From: Opitutia bacterium | Lineage (GTDB): Bacteria; Verrucomicrobiota; Verrucomicrobiia; Opitutales; Opitutaceae | Assembly: GCA_016217595.1 (NCBI GenBank) | Contig: JACRHS010000024.1 | Coordinates: 1-64,000 of the forward strand | DNA: 64,000 nucleotides | Direction of reading: 5' to 3' | Shown here: positions 44,008 through 52,859 of the stretch, one piece after another | How the letters are laid out: each line of letters begins with the position of its first letter | Position numbering within the stretch: the first letter of the stretch is position 1 | Program-made: the position numbers and the translations under genes | The notes under the pieces: model-generated | The model's database searches: none | What the model saw: the letters and a program-made list of their open reading frames with translations, nothing else | Told to the model about the DNA's origin: nothing

Positions 44008-45105
44008 ATGAATGTCACTGTGCGCGGCCGCAGCCGCCATTACCGCACTGTTTCCTTTGATGCGGCGAACAACGCCGTGCGTCTGATCGAGCAGCGTCTC
44101 CTGCCGCATCGTTTTCAGATCGTCGCCACGCCCGATTATCGCGCCACGGCGCAGGCCATCTCCGACATGGTGGTGCGCGGCGCGCCCGCCATCGCCGCCA
44201 CGGCCGCGTACGGGCTGGCGCAAGGGTTGCGCGCGTTTCCCGGCGGGAGTGCGGCGGCCTTCGCCCGCCACGCCGAACGCGTTTACACGACGCTCAAGGC
44301 GGCCCGGCCGACGGCGGTCGATCCGGTGAACGCGATGGATTGGATGCGGCGCGAGCTCGCGGCGGTCGCGGGCGTGGCGGAGCAACAGCGCGTGGCGTTG
44401 CTGCTGGCCGAGCGCTTTGCCGACGAGGATGTGGAGCATTGCGAGGAGATCGGCCGGCGCGGCGCGAAGCTCATCCGCGAGGGGATGCGCGTGCTCACGC
44501 ACTGCAATGCCGGCTGGCTCGCGTGCGTGGACATCGGCACGGCCACGGCGCCGCTGTACGCGGCCCAGGCGCAGGGAAAAAAGTTTCACGTGTTCTGCGA
44601 CGAGACGCGGCCGCGCAGCCAGGGAGCGACGCTCACCGCGTGGGAGCTGGCGCAGCAGAAAATCTCGCACGCCATCATCGCCGACAACGCCGCCGGGCAT
44701 TTGATGCAGCGCGGCGAGATCGACCTCGTGATCGTCGGCAGCGACCGGGTGCTCGGGCGCACCGGCGCGGTGGCCAACAAGATCGGCACCTACACCAAGG
44801 CGGTGCTGGCACACCGGCATGGCATTCCGTTTTACGTGGCGATCCCGCTCTCGACCATCGATTGGCGGCTGCGCGCGGGCGCGGAGATTCCGATCGAAGA
44901 ACGCGCCGCGAGCGAAGTGCTCGGCGCGTGGGGCGTGACGGTGCAGGGCCGGCGGACGTACGTGCGCGTGGGCAACCCGACGAGCGCGGCGCGCAACCCG
45001 GCGTTCGATGTGACGCCGCCGGAGCTCGTCACCGGCATCATCACCCCCGCGGGCATCTTCCGCCCGAAAGAACTCTGGGCCAACCGGCACGAGTTGGGCG
45101 GGTGA
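44008..45105 (+). CDS. mtnA: S-methyl-5-thioribose-1-phosphate isomerase
   Basis: 365 residues. MVVRGAPAIAATAAYGLA, LTHCNAGWLA with catalytic C166 and IVGSDRVLGRTGAVANKIGT with catalytic D246 identify MtnA rather than the related eIF2B or ribose-1,5-bisphosphate isomerases. NPAFDVTPPELVTGIITPAGIF is the usual C-terminal signature. It converts methylthioribose-1-phosphate to methylthioribulose-1-phosphate in methionine salvage. No other salvage gene is adjacent. Confidence 0.94.
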   Translation: MNVTVRGRSRHYRTVSFDAANNAVRLIEQRLLPHRFQIVATPDYRATAQAISDMVVRGAPAIAATAAYGLAQGLRAFPGGSAAAFARHAERVYTTLKAARPTAVDPVNAMDWMRRELAAVAGVAEQQRVALLLAERFADEDVEHCEEIGRRGAKLIREGMRVLTHCNAGWLACVDIGTATAPLYAAQAQGKKFHVFCDETRPRSQGATLTAWELAQQKISHAIIADNAAGHLMQRGEIDLVIVGSDRVLGRTGAVANKIGTYTKAVLAHRHGIPFYVAIPLSTIDWRLRAGAEIPIEERAASEVLGAWGVTVQGRRTYVRVGNPTSAARNPAFDVTPPELVTGIITPAGIFRPKELWANRHELGG

Positions 45106-45125
45106 GGCGCAAGGTGAATGAAGCC

Positions 45126-45141
45126 CCTGCGCTTTCGCAGG
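45126..45141. terminator. small hairpin after mtnA, weak terminator candidate
   Basis: CCTGCG (45126-45131) pairs with CGCAGG (45136-45141) over a 4-base loop and is followed by AAATTT. The stem is short and the T-run is only three bases, so termination is uncertain. Confidence 0.3.
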
Positions 45142-45146
45142 AAATT

Positions 45147-45210
45147 TAGGAGCGGGTTTACCCCGCGATCCACAGCGCACACCAAGGGTCGCGGCATAAA
45201 GCCACTCCTA
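45147..45210. repeat. REPIN-like pair of inverted 24-nt palindromic units
   Basis: Unit 1 (45147-45170) and the reverse complement of unit 2 (45187-45210) match at 19 of 24 positions. Both have the form TAGGAG-GGGTTTACCCCGCG, each unit a hairpin with a TTTA loop. The spacer is 16 bases. This lies between mtnA and the thioredoxin gene; a close single copy is at 40462. Confidence 0.75.
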
Positions 45211-45248
45211 CAGTGGTGGCTTGGTGGTGACGGTGCGGGCGCGGCGCG

Positions 45249-45671
45249 TCAGTCAAACCACTTGGTCACCATCTTCTTGGCACTGTCGCCCTCGGCCAGG
45301 AGCTTTCCGTCGGGTCCGAACACTTTGAAGTGCGGGATGGATTTCAGGCCGTATTGCAGCGCCACGGGCGATTTCCAGTCGATGCCTTTCTTGTCGGGCC
45401 GGTTGATGTCGACCTTGACCACCGCGACATCGGCGCGTTTGGCGTGCAGGGCATCCAGCTTGGGGGAAATCGCGCGGCAGGGCGGACAATACTCGCTGGT
45501 GAAATCGAACACGGTGGTTTTGCCCGGCACGGCATAGTCGGCGATGTTCACTTGTTCGCCGTGGGATATTTTCAGCGGAGCGGCGCCTTTTTCGGGCGCA
45601 GGAGCAGCGAGTGCGGTCAGATTCAAAACAGACGCAGCCAGAGTAAGGGCGAAAACATGGGTTAATTTCAT
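45249..45671 (-). CDS. exported thioredoxin-like protein
   Basis: 140 residues from ATG 45671. A signal peptide (LTHVFALTLAASVLNLTALA) precedes a thioredoxin fold with FDFTSEYCPPCRAISP; the active-site C62-P-P-C65 differs from the classic CGPC. The cis-Pro motif is KSIPHFKVFGPDG. It probably acts as a periplasmic thiol oxidoreductase. It is the last gene of the minus-strand set DUF1800-DUF1501-pseudopilin-like-thioredoxin, 59 bases after the preceding gene. Confidence 0.85.
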   Translation of the reverse strand: MKLTHVFALTLAASVLNLTALAAPAPEKGAAPLKISHGEQVNIADYAVPGKTTVFDFTSEYCPPCRAISPKLDALHAKRADVAVVKVDINRPDKKGIDWKSPVALQYGLKSIPHFKVFGPDGKLLAEGDSAKKMVTKWFD

Positions 45672-45730
45672 AGAGCGAAGGGAAGTAGGGTTGAGGGAGC
45701 GGGTGAAAAACGAATTAGGCTCGTTGGATG

Positions 45731-46327
45731 TCACGGCGTGTAGACCACGTCGTCTTCGGTGTAGATTTCGCGGTCGGTGCCGGCGGAGCGGATTTCCACG
45801 CGGGCACTGCTCAGCGCGTGGAAGAAAAATGGCGTGCCCCAGCGGTCGCAGAGTTCGCCCTTGGCGTTGATCGCCGGGTGGTCGGCGCGCACGAATTGGA
45901 AGCCGAGGCGGTTCCTGCCGGTGAGCTGCTGGGTGATCTCGACGTTGTCGCCGACCGGATTGCCTTCGTGCGGGAAGTTGGTCTGCCAGGCGAGGAAGAG
46001 GTCGTTGAGGATCGCGAGGTCGCGCTGGATCGTGCTGTGCGGAGCGTTGAGTTCGTTGGCGAGGGGCGAGGGTGGCTCGGCGGTCGCTGCGGCCGTTGCT
46101 GTCGCCGTCGCCGCGGGCTTGGCGGGCGTCTCCGGAGCGGCGGCGGGGCTAGATGCGGCTGCAGCTGCGGCCGGCACGAGGGGGCGCGACATCGGCTCCC
46201 GGTTCAAAAATAACAGCACCAGCGCGGCGAGGGCGGGCAGCAGCGCTGCGGCGAGGAGGTAGGTGCGGCGGTGGGACATCCCGGGAGAGGCAGACGGTGA
46301 TGCGGGCGAAAGTGCTGGATTGGACAT
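45731..46327 (-). CDS. membrane-anchored pseudopilin-like protein
   Basis: 198 residues (a Met at 46279 would give 182). A single N-terminal hydrophobic segment (YLLAAALLPALAALVLLFL) is followed by an Ala/Pro/Thr-rich linker and a C-terminal domain with DRWGTPFFFHALSSARVEIRSAGTDRE. The D-x-W-G-x-P ... S-A-G-x-D pattern is that of GspG-type major pseudopilins, but the N-terminal prepilin cleavage motif is missing. It starts 9 bases after the DUF1501 gene and is probably co-transcribed with it. Confidence 0.65.
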   Translation of the reverse strand: MSNPALSPASPSASPGMSHRRTYLLAAALLPALAALVLLFLNREPMSRPLVPAAAAAASSPAAAPETPAKPAATATATAAATAEPPSPLANELNAPHSTIQRDLAILNDLFLAWQTNFPHEGNPVGDNVEITQQLTGRNRLGFQFVRADHPAINAKGELCDRWGTPFFFHALSSARVEIRSAGTDREIYTEDDVVYTP

Positions 46328-46336
46328 GGCGCGCGA

Positions 46337-47779
46337 TCAGAGGAAGGCAAGCTCGGGGCGGGTGTGGTTGAACCGTCCGATGTTGGGCAGCGCGACCGCC
46401 AGATCGGTCGGGCTCACGCCGAACCAGAGGGCGAGCCGTGCGCTGTACTCGTCGACTGCCGTGGTGGGAATCCAGCGGCCGCGGCCGGTGTCGTCGGGGC
46501 CGTTGATGGTGAGATCGGGCATTCTGCCGTAGAGGTCGCCGCCGCGCACGGCGCCGCCGACGATGAGGTGGTGCGAACCCCAGCCGTGGTCGGAGCCGCG
46601 GCCGTTGGTGTTGTAGGTGCGGCCGAAATCGGAGGCGGTGAACGCGGTCACCTGATCGGCGACGCCGAGCTCGGCGGTGGCGTCGTAGAACGCCTTCAGG
46701 GAACGCGAGACGTCGGCGAGCAGGTTGGCGTGCGCGCCGGTCGAGGTGTCGGTGGCGGCGACCTGGTCGTCGTGCAGATCCCAGCCGCCGACGCGCGCGA
46801 AGAAAATCTGGCGTTTGAGATTGAGCTGGGGCGCGGCGGCGATGAGGCGCGCGATGACGCGGAGCTGCTGGCCGAGGCTGGTGGTGGGGAACGCGGTGGC
46901 GAACGGGGCGTTGCCGCTGAGCACGCCGGAGAGCAGCGCGCTGTCGGCGATGGCGTTGCTGGTGATGCCGGCGAACGCGGTCTCGAAGAGGTGGTCGTTG
47001 GGCGCCTTGAGCAGATCGTTCATCGCGGTGGTGCGCACGCCGGCGGCGGAGGTGGCGCTGGTGCTGGAACCGCTGAGCGAAATCGCGCCGCTGGTGCTGA
47101 CGGAGTATTGCGCGACAGTGCGGCCGACCTGGAAGGAGTTTTGACCCGCGAGGCTGATCGCCATCGAGATCGAATTATTTTGGTTAAATGCGTTGGTGAG
47201 ATCGGCGACGCGTCCGCCCCAGCCGGTGAGGAACGCCTTGTCGGCGATGCTGCTCTGCCACTCGACCTGCTGGTCGTTGTGCGAGAACAGCTGGATGGGC
47301 AGCGGCACGGAGCGGGCGGTGTACTGCGCCTTGGTGGTCGGGTAGGCGAGGGTGCCGACGTTGGTGAGCAGGGCGAATTTGCCGGAGTCGAACAACGCCT
47401 TGAGGCCGCCGTTGGCGGCGGCGGTCTGGTCGGCGGCGAAGCTCGGGTGCAGCGCCCAGCTGCGGCCGTCGGTCGTGCGCGGCGTGATGGGCAGCACCTT
47501 GTCGCGCGCGAGGGCGAGCGCGCCGCGGGCGCTCTGGTAAGCGGAGTAGGAGGTGTTGTCGTAGGGGATGAGGATGTTGTTGGCGTCGTTGCCGCCGGAG
47601 AGGAAGAGGCAGACGAGGGCCTTGTAGTCGGTGGCGGCGGCCTGCGGGTTGCGGCTGCCGTCGGACGAAGTCACGGCGCCGATCATCCGGAGCTGGGCGA
47701 GGGTCGAGAGCAGGCCGGTGGCGGTGACGGCGGCGCAACACGAACCGAGAAAGTGGCGGCGGGTAAGGTCGGTGGACAT
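46337..47779 (-). CDS. DUF1501 family Tat-exported protein
   Basis: 480 residues from ATG 47779. A Tat signal (TRRHFLGS at about 6-13, then a hydrophobic stretch) begins the protein. VCLFLSGGNDANNILIPYD, FSHNDQQVEWQSS, DFGRTYNTNGRGSDHGWGSHH, quoted as separate motifs, are diagnostic of DUF1501, which has a sulfatase/alkaline-phosphatase-like fold. It almost always pairs with DUF1800, as here (49 bases downstream of the DUF1800 gene). Biochemical role not established to my knowledge. Confidence 0.92.
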   Translation of the reverse strand: MSTDLTRRHFLGSCCAAVTATGLLSTLAQLRMIGAVTSSDGSRNPQAAATDYKALVCLFLSGGNDANNILIPYDNTSYSAYQSARGALALARDKVLPITPRTTDGRSWALHPSFAADQTAAANGGLKALFDSGKFALLTNVGTLAYPTTKAQYTARSVPLPIQLFSHNDQQVEWQSSIADKAFLTGWGGRVADLTNAFNQNNSISMAISLAGQNSFQVGRTVAQYSVSTSGAISLSGSSTSATSAAGVRTTAMNDLLKAPNDHLFETAFAGITSNAIADSALLSGVLSGNAPFATAFPTTSLGQQLRVIARLIAAAPQLNLKRQIFFARVGGWDLHDDQVAATDTSTGAHANLLADVSRSLKAFYDATAELGVADQVTAFTASDFGRTYNTNGRGSDHGWGSHHLIVGGAVRGGDLYGRMPDLTINGPDDTGRGRWIPTTAVDEYSARLALWFGVSPTDLAVALPNIGRFNHTRPELAFL

Positions 47780-47828
47780 GGCGGGATTTTCGTTTGGGCG
47801 TTTTGACGCGCGATGGTGCAGAGGGCGG

Positions 47829-50800
47829 CTACTTCTGGATCGCAGCTTCGGGGGAGGTGATGACGAGGTAGATCGCGCTGCGCACGCGTTCGAGGTCGGT
47901 TGTGTTGGAGGGCATGGTGCCGAGGGCGGTGACGAGGCGGGCGCGCATCGTGGCCGGCATGGCGCCACCGCAGAACACGGTGTTGAGATAGTCGGCGAGC
48001 GGGCCGGCTTGCTGCGCGAGCAGGAGCAAGCCGGAGAGATCGAGGCCGATGGCGGTCAGGCTGCGCGTGGCGTAGAGATAACTGTAGAGGAAGTTCGGCA
48101 CGGTGATGGCGGTGGTGTCGGTGAGGATCTGGTACTCGGGCGCGTAGAGGCCGGCGGCGGCGAGCGCGCCGGGCAGCACGTAATCGGGCTCGAAGAAGTT
48201 GAACACCGTGGGCGCATCGAGCGGTGCCTGGGCGAGCAGCGCGGTGCCGGTGGTGATCGCGTAGCGGCCGTTGTCGGCGGCGGCGCCGAAGGCGCGCAGG
48301 AGCGCCGTGCCGCGCAGGAGCGGTTCCTTGAGCTTGCCGTAGCCGACGGTGGCGGCGATGGCGGGCGAGCGCGCTTCGTAGTCGAGCAGAATGGCGCGGA
48401 TCACGGCGCCGAGATCGCCGCGCACGCCTTTGCCGTTGTCCTCGAACACCCGCGCGACGCGATAAACGTAGCCGGGACTCGGGTTGCTCGTGACGAGCCG
48501 CTGGATCAGCTGACGGCAGACGAAGGGCGGCGTGTTGGGGTGGAGGAAGAGCGTGTCGAGAGCGTCTTTGAGATCTTTCGCGCCGCCCTGGTTGGAGGGG
48601 AGGATTTTGCCGGTGACGATAGTCTTGGCGCCGTCTTCGTGGAAGGCGGAGAAGAGCGTCATCGGGTTGATGTAGTCGGCCGCGCCGCCGGTGAAACTCG
48701 TGGTGGCGGGCGTGGCGGTGTAATACGACCAGCCGGTGAACACCTTCGCCATTTCGGTGATGGTGGCGTTGTCGTAGGTGGGGATGGGCAGACCGGAGGC
48801 GGCGAGCTTGAGCGTGCCGTCGGGCTGGAGCTGGTTGAGCCCGATGGTGAAGAGCTGCATGATCTCGCGCGCGTAATTTTCGTCGGGTTGCGCGCTGGTG
48901 GCGGAGGTGGCCTTGCGGTTGCGCAGGTGCGAGAGGTAAATGCCCATCATCGGGCTGAGCGTGACGTCTTCGAGCAGCGTGCGGAAATTGCCGAACGCGT
49001 TTTTGGCGAGCAGATCGTAGTAATTGGCGAGGCCCTCGTGCCACTGGGCGAGCGTGCCGTTCTGGTTGGAGACGACGTAGATTTCGGAGAGCGCGAAGGC
49101 CACGCGCTGGCGGAGCTGGTCCTGGCCGGTGAGCGCGAGCTTCCACCACGCGGCCTGGCGGTTGGTGCTGCTGGGGCGGTCGGGTGAGGTGAGGCCCTGG
49201 CCAAACGCCGTCTGGTCGGCCAGCGTCGCGGTGCGATGCGACGACGCGGGCAACGTCATTTGCAACGTGATCCACGCATCGAGGTCGGCGAGTTTCCGGC
49301 CCGTGAGCGCGTCGATCTCGGCCTTGGTCGGGCCGAAGGTCGCCTGCGTGAGGAAGCGTGCGGCTTCGCCGGCGGTGAGCGCGGAGTCGGCGAGCGCCGG
49401 CGGCGAGGGCGGGGCGGCGAAGGTCTGCGTGCCGCCGCTGAGAATGTACTGGCCGCGCAGTTCGCCGTTGGGGAAATTGGCGGTGTCGATGCTGAGGTAG
49501 ATGCGGCCTTCCTTGAGCGCCTTGAGCAGATCGGCGGCGGAGAACGTGCCGCTGGGCGAGAAATCCCAGCGCAGGCCGCTCGCCTGCCCGTTGGGCACGG
49601 TGAACACGTAGGGGCCGTCCTGCCCCGGCGCGCCGACGGCGAGGTGCGCGACGATCTCGGGCGAGCTGAGGTTGGCAAACGAGACATTGAGCAACGCGAA
49701 TTTTTCGTCGGGGCTGAGCTGGATTGTGGCCGTGCCGCTGGCGGTGGACGCGCCGGCGGAGGTCGCGAGCGGGCGGAGGTTGGACACGTAGAGCGTGCCG
49801 GGGTTGTAGAAGATCGTGACGGTGGCGGTGCCGTTGGCGCCGATGCCGTAGGTGCTGCGCGCGGCGATGCTCACCGTGACGGTGCGGCCGCCGAGCGCGC
49901 TGGCGTTGCCCGCGAGCGGCGTGACATTGACGTTGACCGAGCTCACACCCGCCGGGAACGTCACCGTGCCGGGCAGCCCGAGGAAATCCAGTCCGGCGAG
50001 CGCCGTGCCGCCGACGGTGTAGTTGACCGTGACCGCCTGCGAGAGATTGCCGGAGCGCGTGAACGCGAAGACGCCGGGCGCGGCGCCGACAGTGTCGGTG
50101 CTCGCCACGGGTGCGGTGATGCTGACGGTCGAGAGATTCTCCGGCGTGAGGTCGTAAACCTCGACGAGCGCCACGCCCGTGCCGCCGGCGACGCCGCTGA
50201 CCATGACCGAGTACGTGCCGGCGGGCAGGTCGGCGATGAGCGCGGCATCCTTGCTGCCCGCGCCGAGCGCAAACGCCCCGGCCTGGGCGAACGCCTGCGT
50301 GAGCGCGTTGCCGGTGTTGGCGGTGCCCCAATCGTTGTTGGCGGCGAGCTGCACGTTCTTGGTGTCGACGATGGCGAGCGAAGGATCGGCCAGGGCATTG
50401 GCCACGCCGATGGTGCCGAGTGTGGGGCCGACGGCGCGCACCAGCACATGGCGGGCGCTGCCGGTGGCGACCACGAGGCCGGCGATGATGAGGGGATAAC
50501 CGGAGTCGATGCGCGAGCGGGCGGAGAGGTTGAGCAACCGCGCGGAGCCGCTCACGTCGTAGATTTCGAGCAAGGCGTTGCCGGTGGTGCCGTTGACGCC
50601 GCTGACCTGCGCGGTGTACGGACCGGCCTCCAGCGTAACGAAGAGCGCGGAGTCGCGCGTACCGGTGTTGAGTTTGAACGCGCCAGTGCTGGTAAACACA
50701 TTGGTGAGCTCGGCGGCCTTGGCGGCGTCGATGGACCAGCCGGTGTTGGCGGCGATTTCGAGGCCCGAGGAGTTGAAAAGTTGCAACACAGGCTGGGCGA

Positions 50801-51041
50801 GCACGCCGGTGACGCCCGCGCTGGTGAGGGTGGGGCCGATGGCGCGGATGAGCACGGGCTTCTTGGCCCCTTCGCCGATGACGAAGCCGGCGATCAGGAC
50901 GTTGTCGCCGGCGCCGACGGGGGCGCGCGAGGAGAGGTTGAGGAGGCGCTGGTCGTACTCGGCGGCCGGGAGGGCGAGGCAGCTGGCGAGGAACCACCCA
51001 AACGCGACCGCGACCCGGGAAAGCAAACGCGAAGTCTTCAT
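47829..51041 (-). CDS. large secreted DUF1800 protein with repeat modules, Calx-beta-like and CHRD domains
   Basis: 1070 residues from ATG 51041. Signal peptide 1-27. Two copies of a roughly 130-residue module (about 31-162 and 167-298) are shared with the M64-like protease at 28575. A Calx-beta-like domain follows (about 303-412; GNLSQAVTVNYTVGGTALAG). A CHRD domain is at about 428-536 (ATIQLSPDEKFALLNVSF, FPNGELRGQYILSGG). DUF1800 runs from about 557 to the end (AARFLTQATFGPTKAEID, YAREIMQLFTIGL, FVCRQLIQRLVTSNP). It is the first gene of the four-gene minus-strand set. The role of DUF1800 is unknown. Confidence 0.9.
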   Translation of the reverse strand: MKTSRLLSRVAVAFGWFLASCLALPAAEYDQRLLNLSSRAPVGAGDNVLIAGFVIGEGAKKPVLIRAIGPTLTSAGVTGVLAQPVLQLFNSSGLEIAANTGWSIDAAKAAELTNVFTSTGAFKLNTGTRDSALFVTLEAGPYTAQVSGVNGTTGNALLEIYDVSGSARLLNLSARSRIDSGYPLIIAGLVVATGSARHVLVRAVGPTLGTIGVANALADPSLAIVDTKNVQLAANNDWGTANTGNALTQAFAQAGAFALGAGSKDAALIADLPAGTYSVMVSGVAGGTGVALVEVYDLTPENLSTVSITAPVASTDTVGAAPGVFAFTRSGNLSQAVTVNYTVGGTALAGLDFLGLPGTVTFPAGVSSVNVNVTPLAGNASALGGRTVTVSIAARSTYGIGANGTATVTIFYNPGTLYVSNLRPLATSAGASTASGTATIQLSPDEKFALLNVSFANLSSPEIVAHLAVGAPGQDGPYVFTVPNGQASGLRWDFSPSGTFSAADLLKALKEGRIYLSIDTANFPNGELRGQYILSGGTQTFAAPPSPPALADSALTAGEAARFLTQATFGPTKAEIDALTGRKLADLDAWITLQMTLPASSHRTATLADQTAFGQGLTSPDRPSSTNRQAAWWKLALTGQDQLRQRVAFALSEIYVVSNQNGTLAQWHEGLANYYDLLAKNAFGNFRTLLEDVTLSPMMGIYLSHLRNRKATSATSAQPDENYAREIMQLFTIGLNQLQPDGTLKLAASGLPIPTYDNATITEMAKVFTGWSYYTATPATTSFTGGAADYINPMTLFSAFHEDGAKTIVTGKILPSNQGGAKDLKDALDTLFLHPNTPPFVCRQLIQRLVTSNPSPGYVYRVARVFEDNGKGVRGDLGAVIRAILLDYEARSPAIAATVGYGKLKEPLLRGTALLRAFGAAADNGRYAITTGTALLAQAPLDAPTVFNFFEPDYVLPGALAAAGLYAPEYQILTDTTAITVPNFLYSYLYATRSLTAIGLDLSGLLLLAQQAGPLADYLNTVFCGGAMPATMRARLVTALGTMPSNTTDLERVRSAIYLVITSPEAAIQK

Positions 51042-51391
51042 GGAGGGGAGAAGTGGATGCTGGACGAAGCAAACTGCATACCCAGAGACGCCCCGCAAAT
51101 GGGGCGGCTACACCGGGCGCAGTTTGACTGAAAGCTTACGCGCCCCGCCGGGAACGCAACCGGCGCGGGTGGATAGCAGGGGAGCGCGGATCGTGCGTGG
51201 AAAGGAACCGAAGGGGTTACAGCAGATTCAATCCGCTCGACTCTGCGCGGGTGCTGCACCGTATTGCCTTCACGCAGAAGATGAAAACTGGGCAGCTGAA
51301 ACGCCATGCTACGGACACGCAAAACACGAAGAATTCAGTCACTACCGACTGTCATGCAGACAAAAGCACGTGCGAAACGCGGGAATAACCA
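51042..51391. other. intergenic region at the edge of a lower-G+C patch
   Basis: 350 bases upstream of the DUF1800 gene. It holds a palindrome at 51089-51106 followed by GGCTAC, similar to those at 28637 and 60109. From about 51200 the sequence becomes A-richer. The promoter for the DUF1800 operon should be here but no convincing -35/-10 pair was fixed. Confidence 0.5.
51089..51106. repeat. G+C-rich palindrome
   Basis: CGCCCC (51089-51094) and GGGGCG (51101-51106) with a 6-base spacer (GCAAAT). On the minus strand it reads GTAGCCGCCCC..., so it shares the TAC-palindrome arrangement of the copies near 28637 and 60109. Confidence 0.55.
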
Positions 51392-51922
51392 ATGACCCTG
51401 AACATGGACTGCGAATATCACGAAATGCTGAAAGTGCTGGTTGGCCTTCGGCTCAATCCAATCGGAGCAGCAGCAGATATGCTGTGGGTACATTTCGGCG
51501 CGTTGCGTGTAGTCGTCGGCCGCAAAGGGAATACCAAGAAGGTAGGCGATTGGGCGCTGCATCTACAGTGCCCTTGGCGGATTGTGCGTTCAGGAGCCTT
51601 GATGTTGGCGAGTTCCGACTTCTATTACGAAGCGGATACCGGGGAGCACTTTGATCCGGAGTCAAACAGCGAGAGCGTATTTCAGCGGCATGCGAAACAG
51701 CTGAACACGTTGCTTGATGCGGAAAAGCCAGTTGTCACCACCGTGCATTGTACGGAGGCTGGTGCTTTCGATCTTACCTTTGATCGTGAAATCAAATTGA
51801 GCGTCATGCCTGTCGAATCCGGCAGGGTTTTGTGTAGCGAGTCATGGCGCTTATTTGAGCCGAGTCGCGACAGCCCGCATTTTGTGTTCCCGAAGATCGG
51901 TGAGATGCCAAACCGAACTTGA
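51392..51922 (+). CDS. hypothetical protein, accessory type
   Basis: 176 residues (a Met 4 codons in, at 51404, is also possible). VLVGLRLNPIGAAADMLWVH, GDWALHLQCPWRIV and SESWRLFEP resemble a small hypothetical family scattered in many phyla. No signal peptide or membrane segment. It has visibly lower G+C than most of the window (31 of 60 bases at 51421-51480). Such scattered orphans are sometimes immunity-type proteins; nothing in the sequence proves that here. Confidence 0.6.
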   Translation: MTLNMDCEYHEMLKVLVGLRLNPIGAAADMLWVHFGALRVVVGRKGNTKKVGDWALHLQCPWRIVRSGALMLASSDFYYEADTGEHFDPESNSESVFQRHAKQLNTLLDAEKPVVTTVHCTEAGAFDLTFDREIKLSVMPVESGRVLCSESWRLFEPSRDSPHFVFPKIGEMPNRT

Positions 51923-51958
51923 GGGAGTAGCAGGACAACCCGGCTGCACTTTTCATCC

Positions 51959-52399
51959 TTATCTGTTCGGCCTCTTGTGGCACCGTCGCCAGCATTCAAG
52001 TGGCTCATATTTGAGTTTAATTTCTTCCATGGACTTTGCATCAAAGTCCAGCTCACCAACAAAAATCTCACCGGAGTGGATATCTACTCCAAACCGTTCC
52101 CAAGGTCCCCAAGCGTCGTAGCCTGGTCCAGTAACATACACGGTGATGCACCATATGGTGCGCTCTTTCACATTTCCGATATGAAATGTACGTTTCCCTT
52201 CGGAATCGACGTAGATGTCCATCGGATGCGACGCATATTTGCGCTTTAACGCCGCGTACTCAGGTAAAGCTTTAACCAGAGCTTCGGCGTCATCTTCGCT
52301 AACACGCATTAGCACCTCGTCGGCCCGCAATAAACACGAAGCAAAGAAGACGAAAAGCAGTATATGCGTTCTAATTTTGCCTAACTCACCCACAAGCAT
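51959..52399 (-). CDS. hypothetical secreted protein
   Basis: 146 residues from ATG 52399. A signal-like N-terminus (THILLFVFFASCLLRADE) is followed by a short soluble domain with ALVKALPEYAALKRKYASHP and ERFGVDIHSGEIFVGELDFD. No family recognised. It converges on the gene ending at 51922 and shares its lower G+C. Confidence 0.55.
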   Translation of the reverse strand: MLVGELGKIRTHILLFVFFASCLLRADEVLMRVSEDDAEALVKALPEYAALKRKYASHPMDIYVDSEGKRTFHIGNVKERTIWCITVYVTGPGYDAWGPWERFGVDIHSGEIFVGELDFDAKSMEEIKLKYEPLECWRRCHKRPNR

Positions 52400-52487
52400 G
52401 CCGGGCCAATGACGGTTGACAGATCGCGGAGAAGCGATCTCGGCGATGCCCGCAGCTGACTGGTGCGACGATAGCATGTTCTATATC

Positions 52488-52784
52488 TCACGTCTTTCTG
52501 AGAACCAGATAGGTGATGCCCTCAATCCAGCCTGCGGAGGTGTAGCACAGCATGGCGTAAAAAATCCAACCGCGACCTGTTTCTCTGCGACGGTAAGCAA
52601 ATAAGGTCCGAGCCAGCACCAAGAGGTCAAATCCGACGGCGAATGTCATTTTCGCGGTCCCGATGAAGCAAAGGCATGGAAGGACGAGCGTCTGCAAAAT
52701 GAAACCGACGAACAGCGCAGCTGCCAAGTGACGATAATTCCAAGCTGAGGGTATCGGCACAGCGGCTGTCGCGTTGACGCTCAT
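52488..52784 (-). CDS. small membrane protein, hypothetical
   Basis: 98 residues from ATG 52784. Two or three hydrophobic segments (AAALFVGFILQTLVLPCLCF; FYAMLCYTSAGWIEGITYLV). No family recognised. It is in the lower-G+C patch with the other orphan genes on the same strand. Confidence 0.5.
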   Translation of the reverse strand: MSVNATAAVPIPSAWNYRHLAAALFVGFILQTLVLPCLCFIGTAKMTFAVGFDLLVLARTLFAYRRRETGRGWIFYAMLCYTSAGWIEGITYLVLRKT

Positions 52785-52859
52785 AAGCGAAGTAACTCTG
52801 CTGTTCAACCTAGACAGTCAGACACGGAGGGGTGTGAAGCTTCCCGAAGTTGTATGTGC

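Noticed and set aside
47683..51072. A 1129-codon open frame on the minus strand overlapping the DUF1800 gene
   Set aside because: It is a different frame of the same strand as DUF1800 and is almost pure Arg/Ala/His/Pro; the DUF1800 frame has clear domains.
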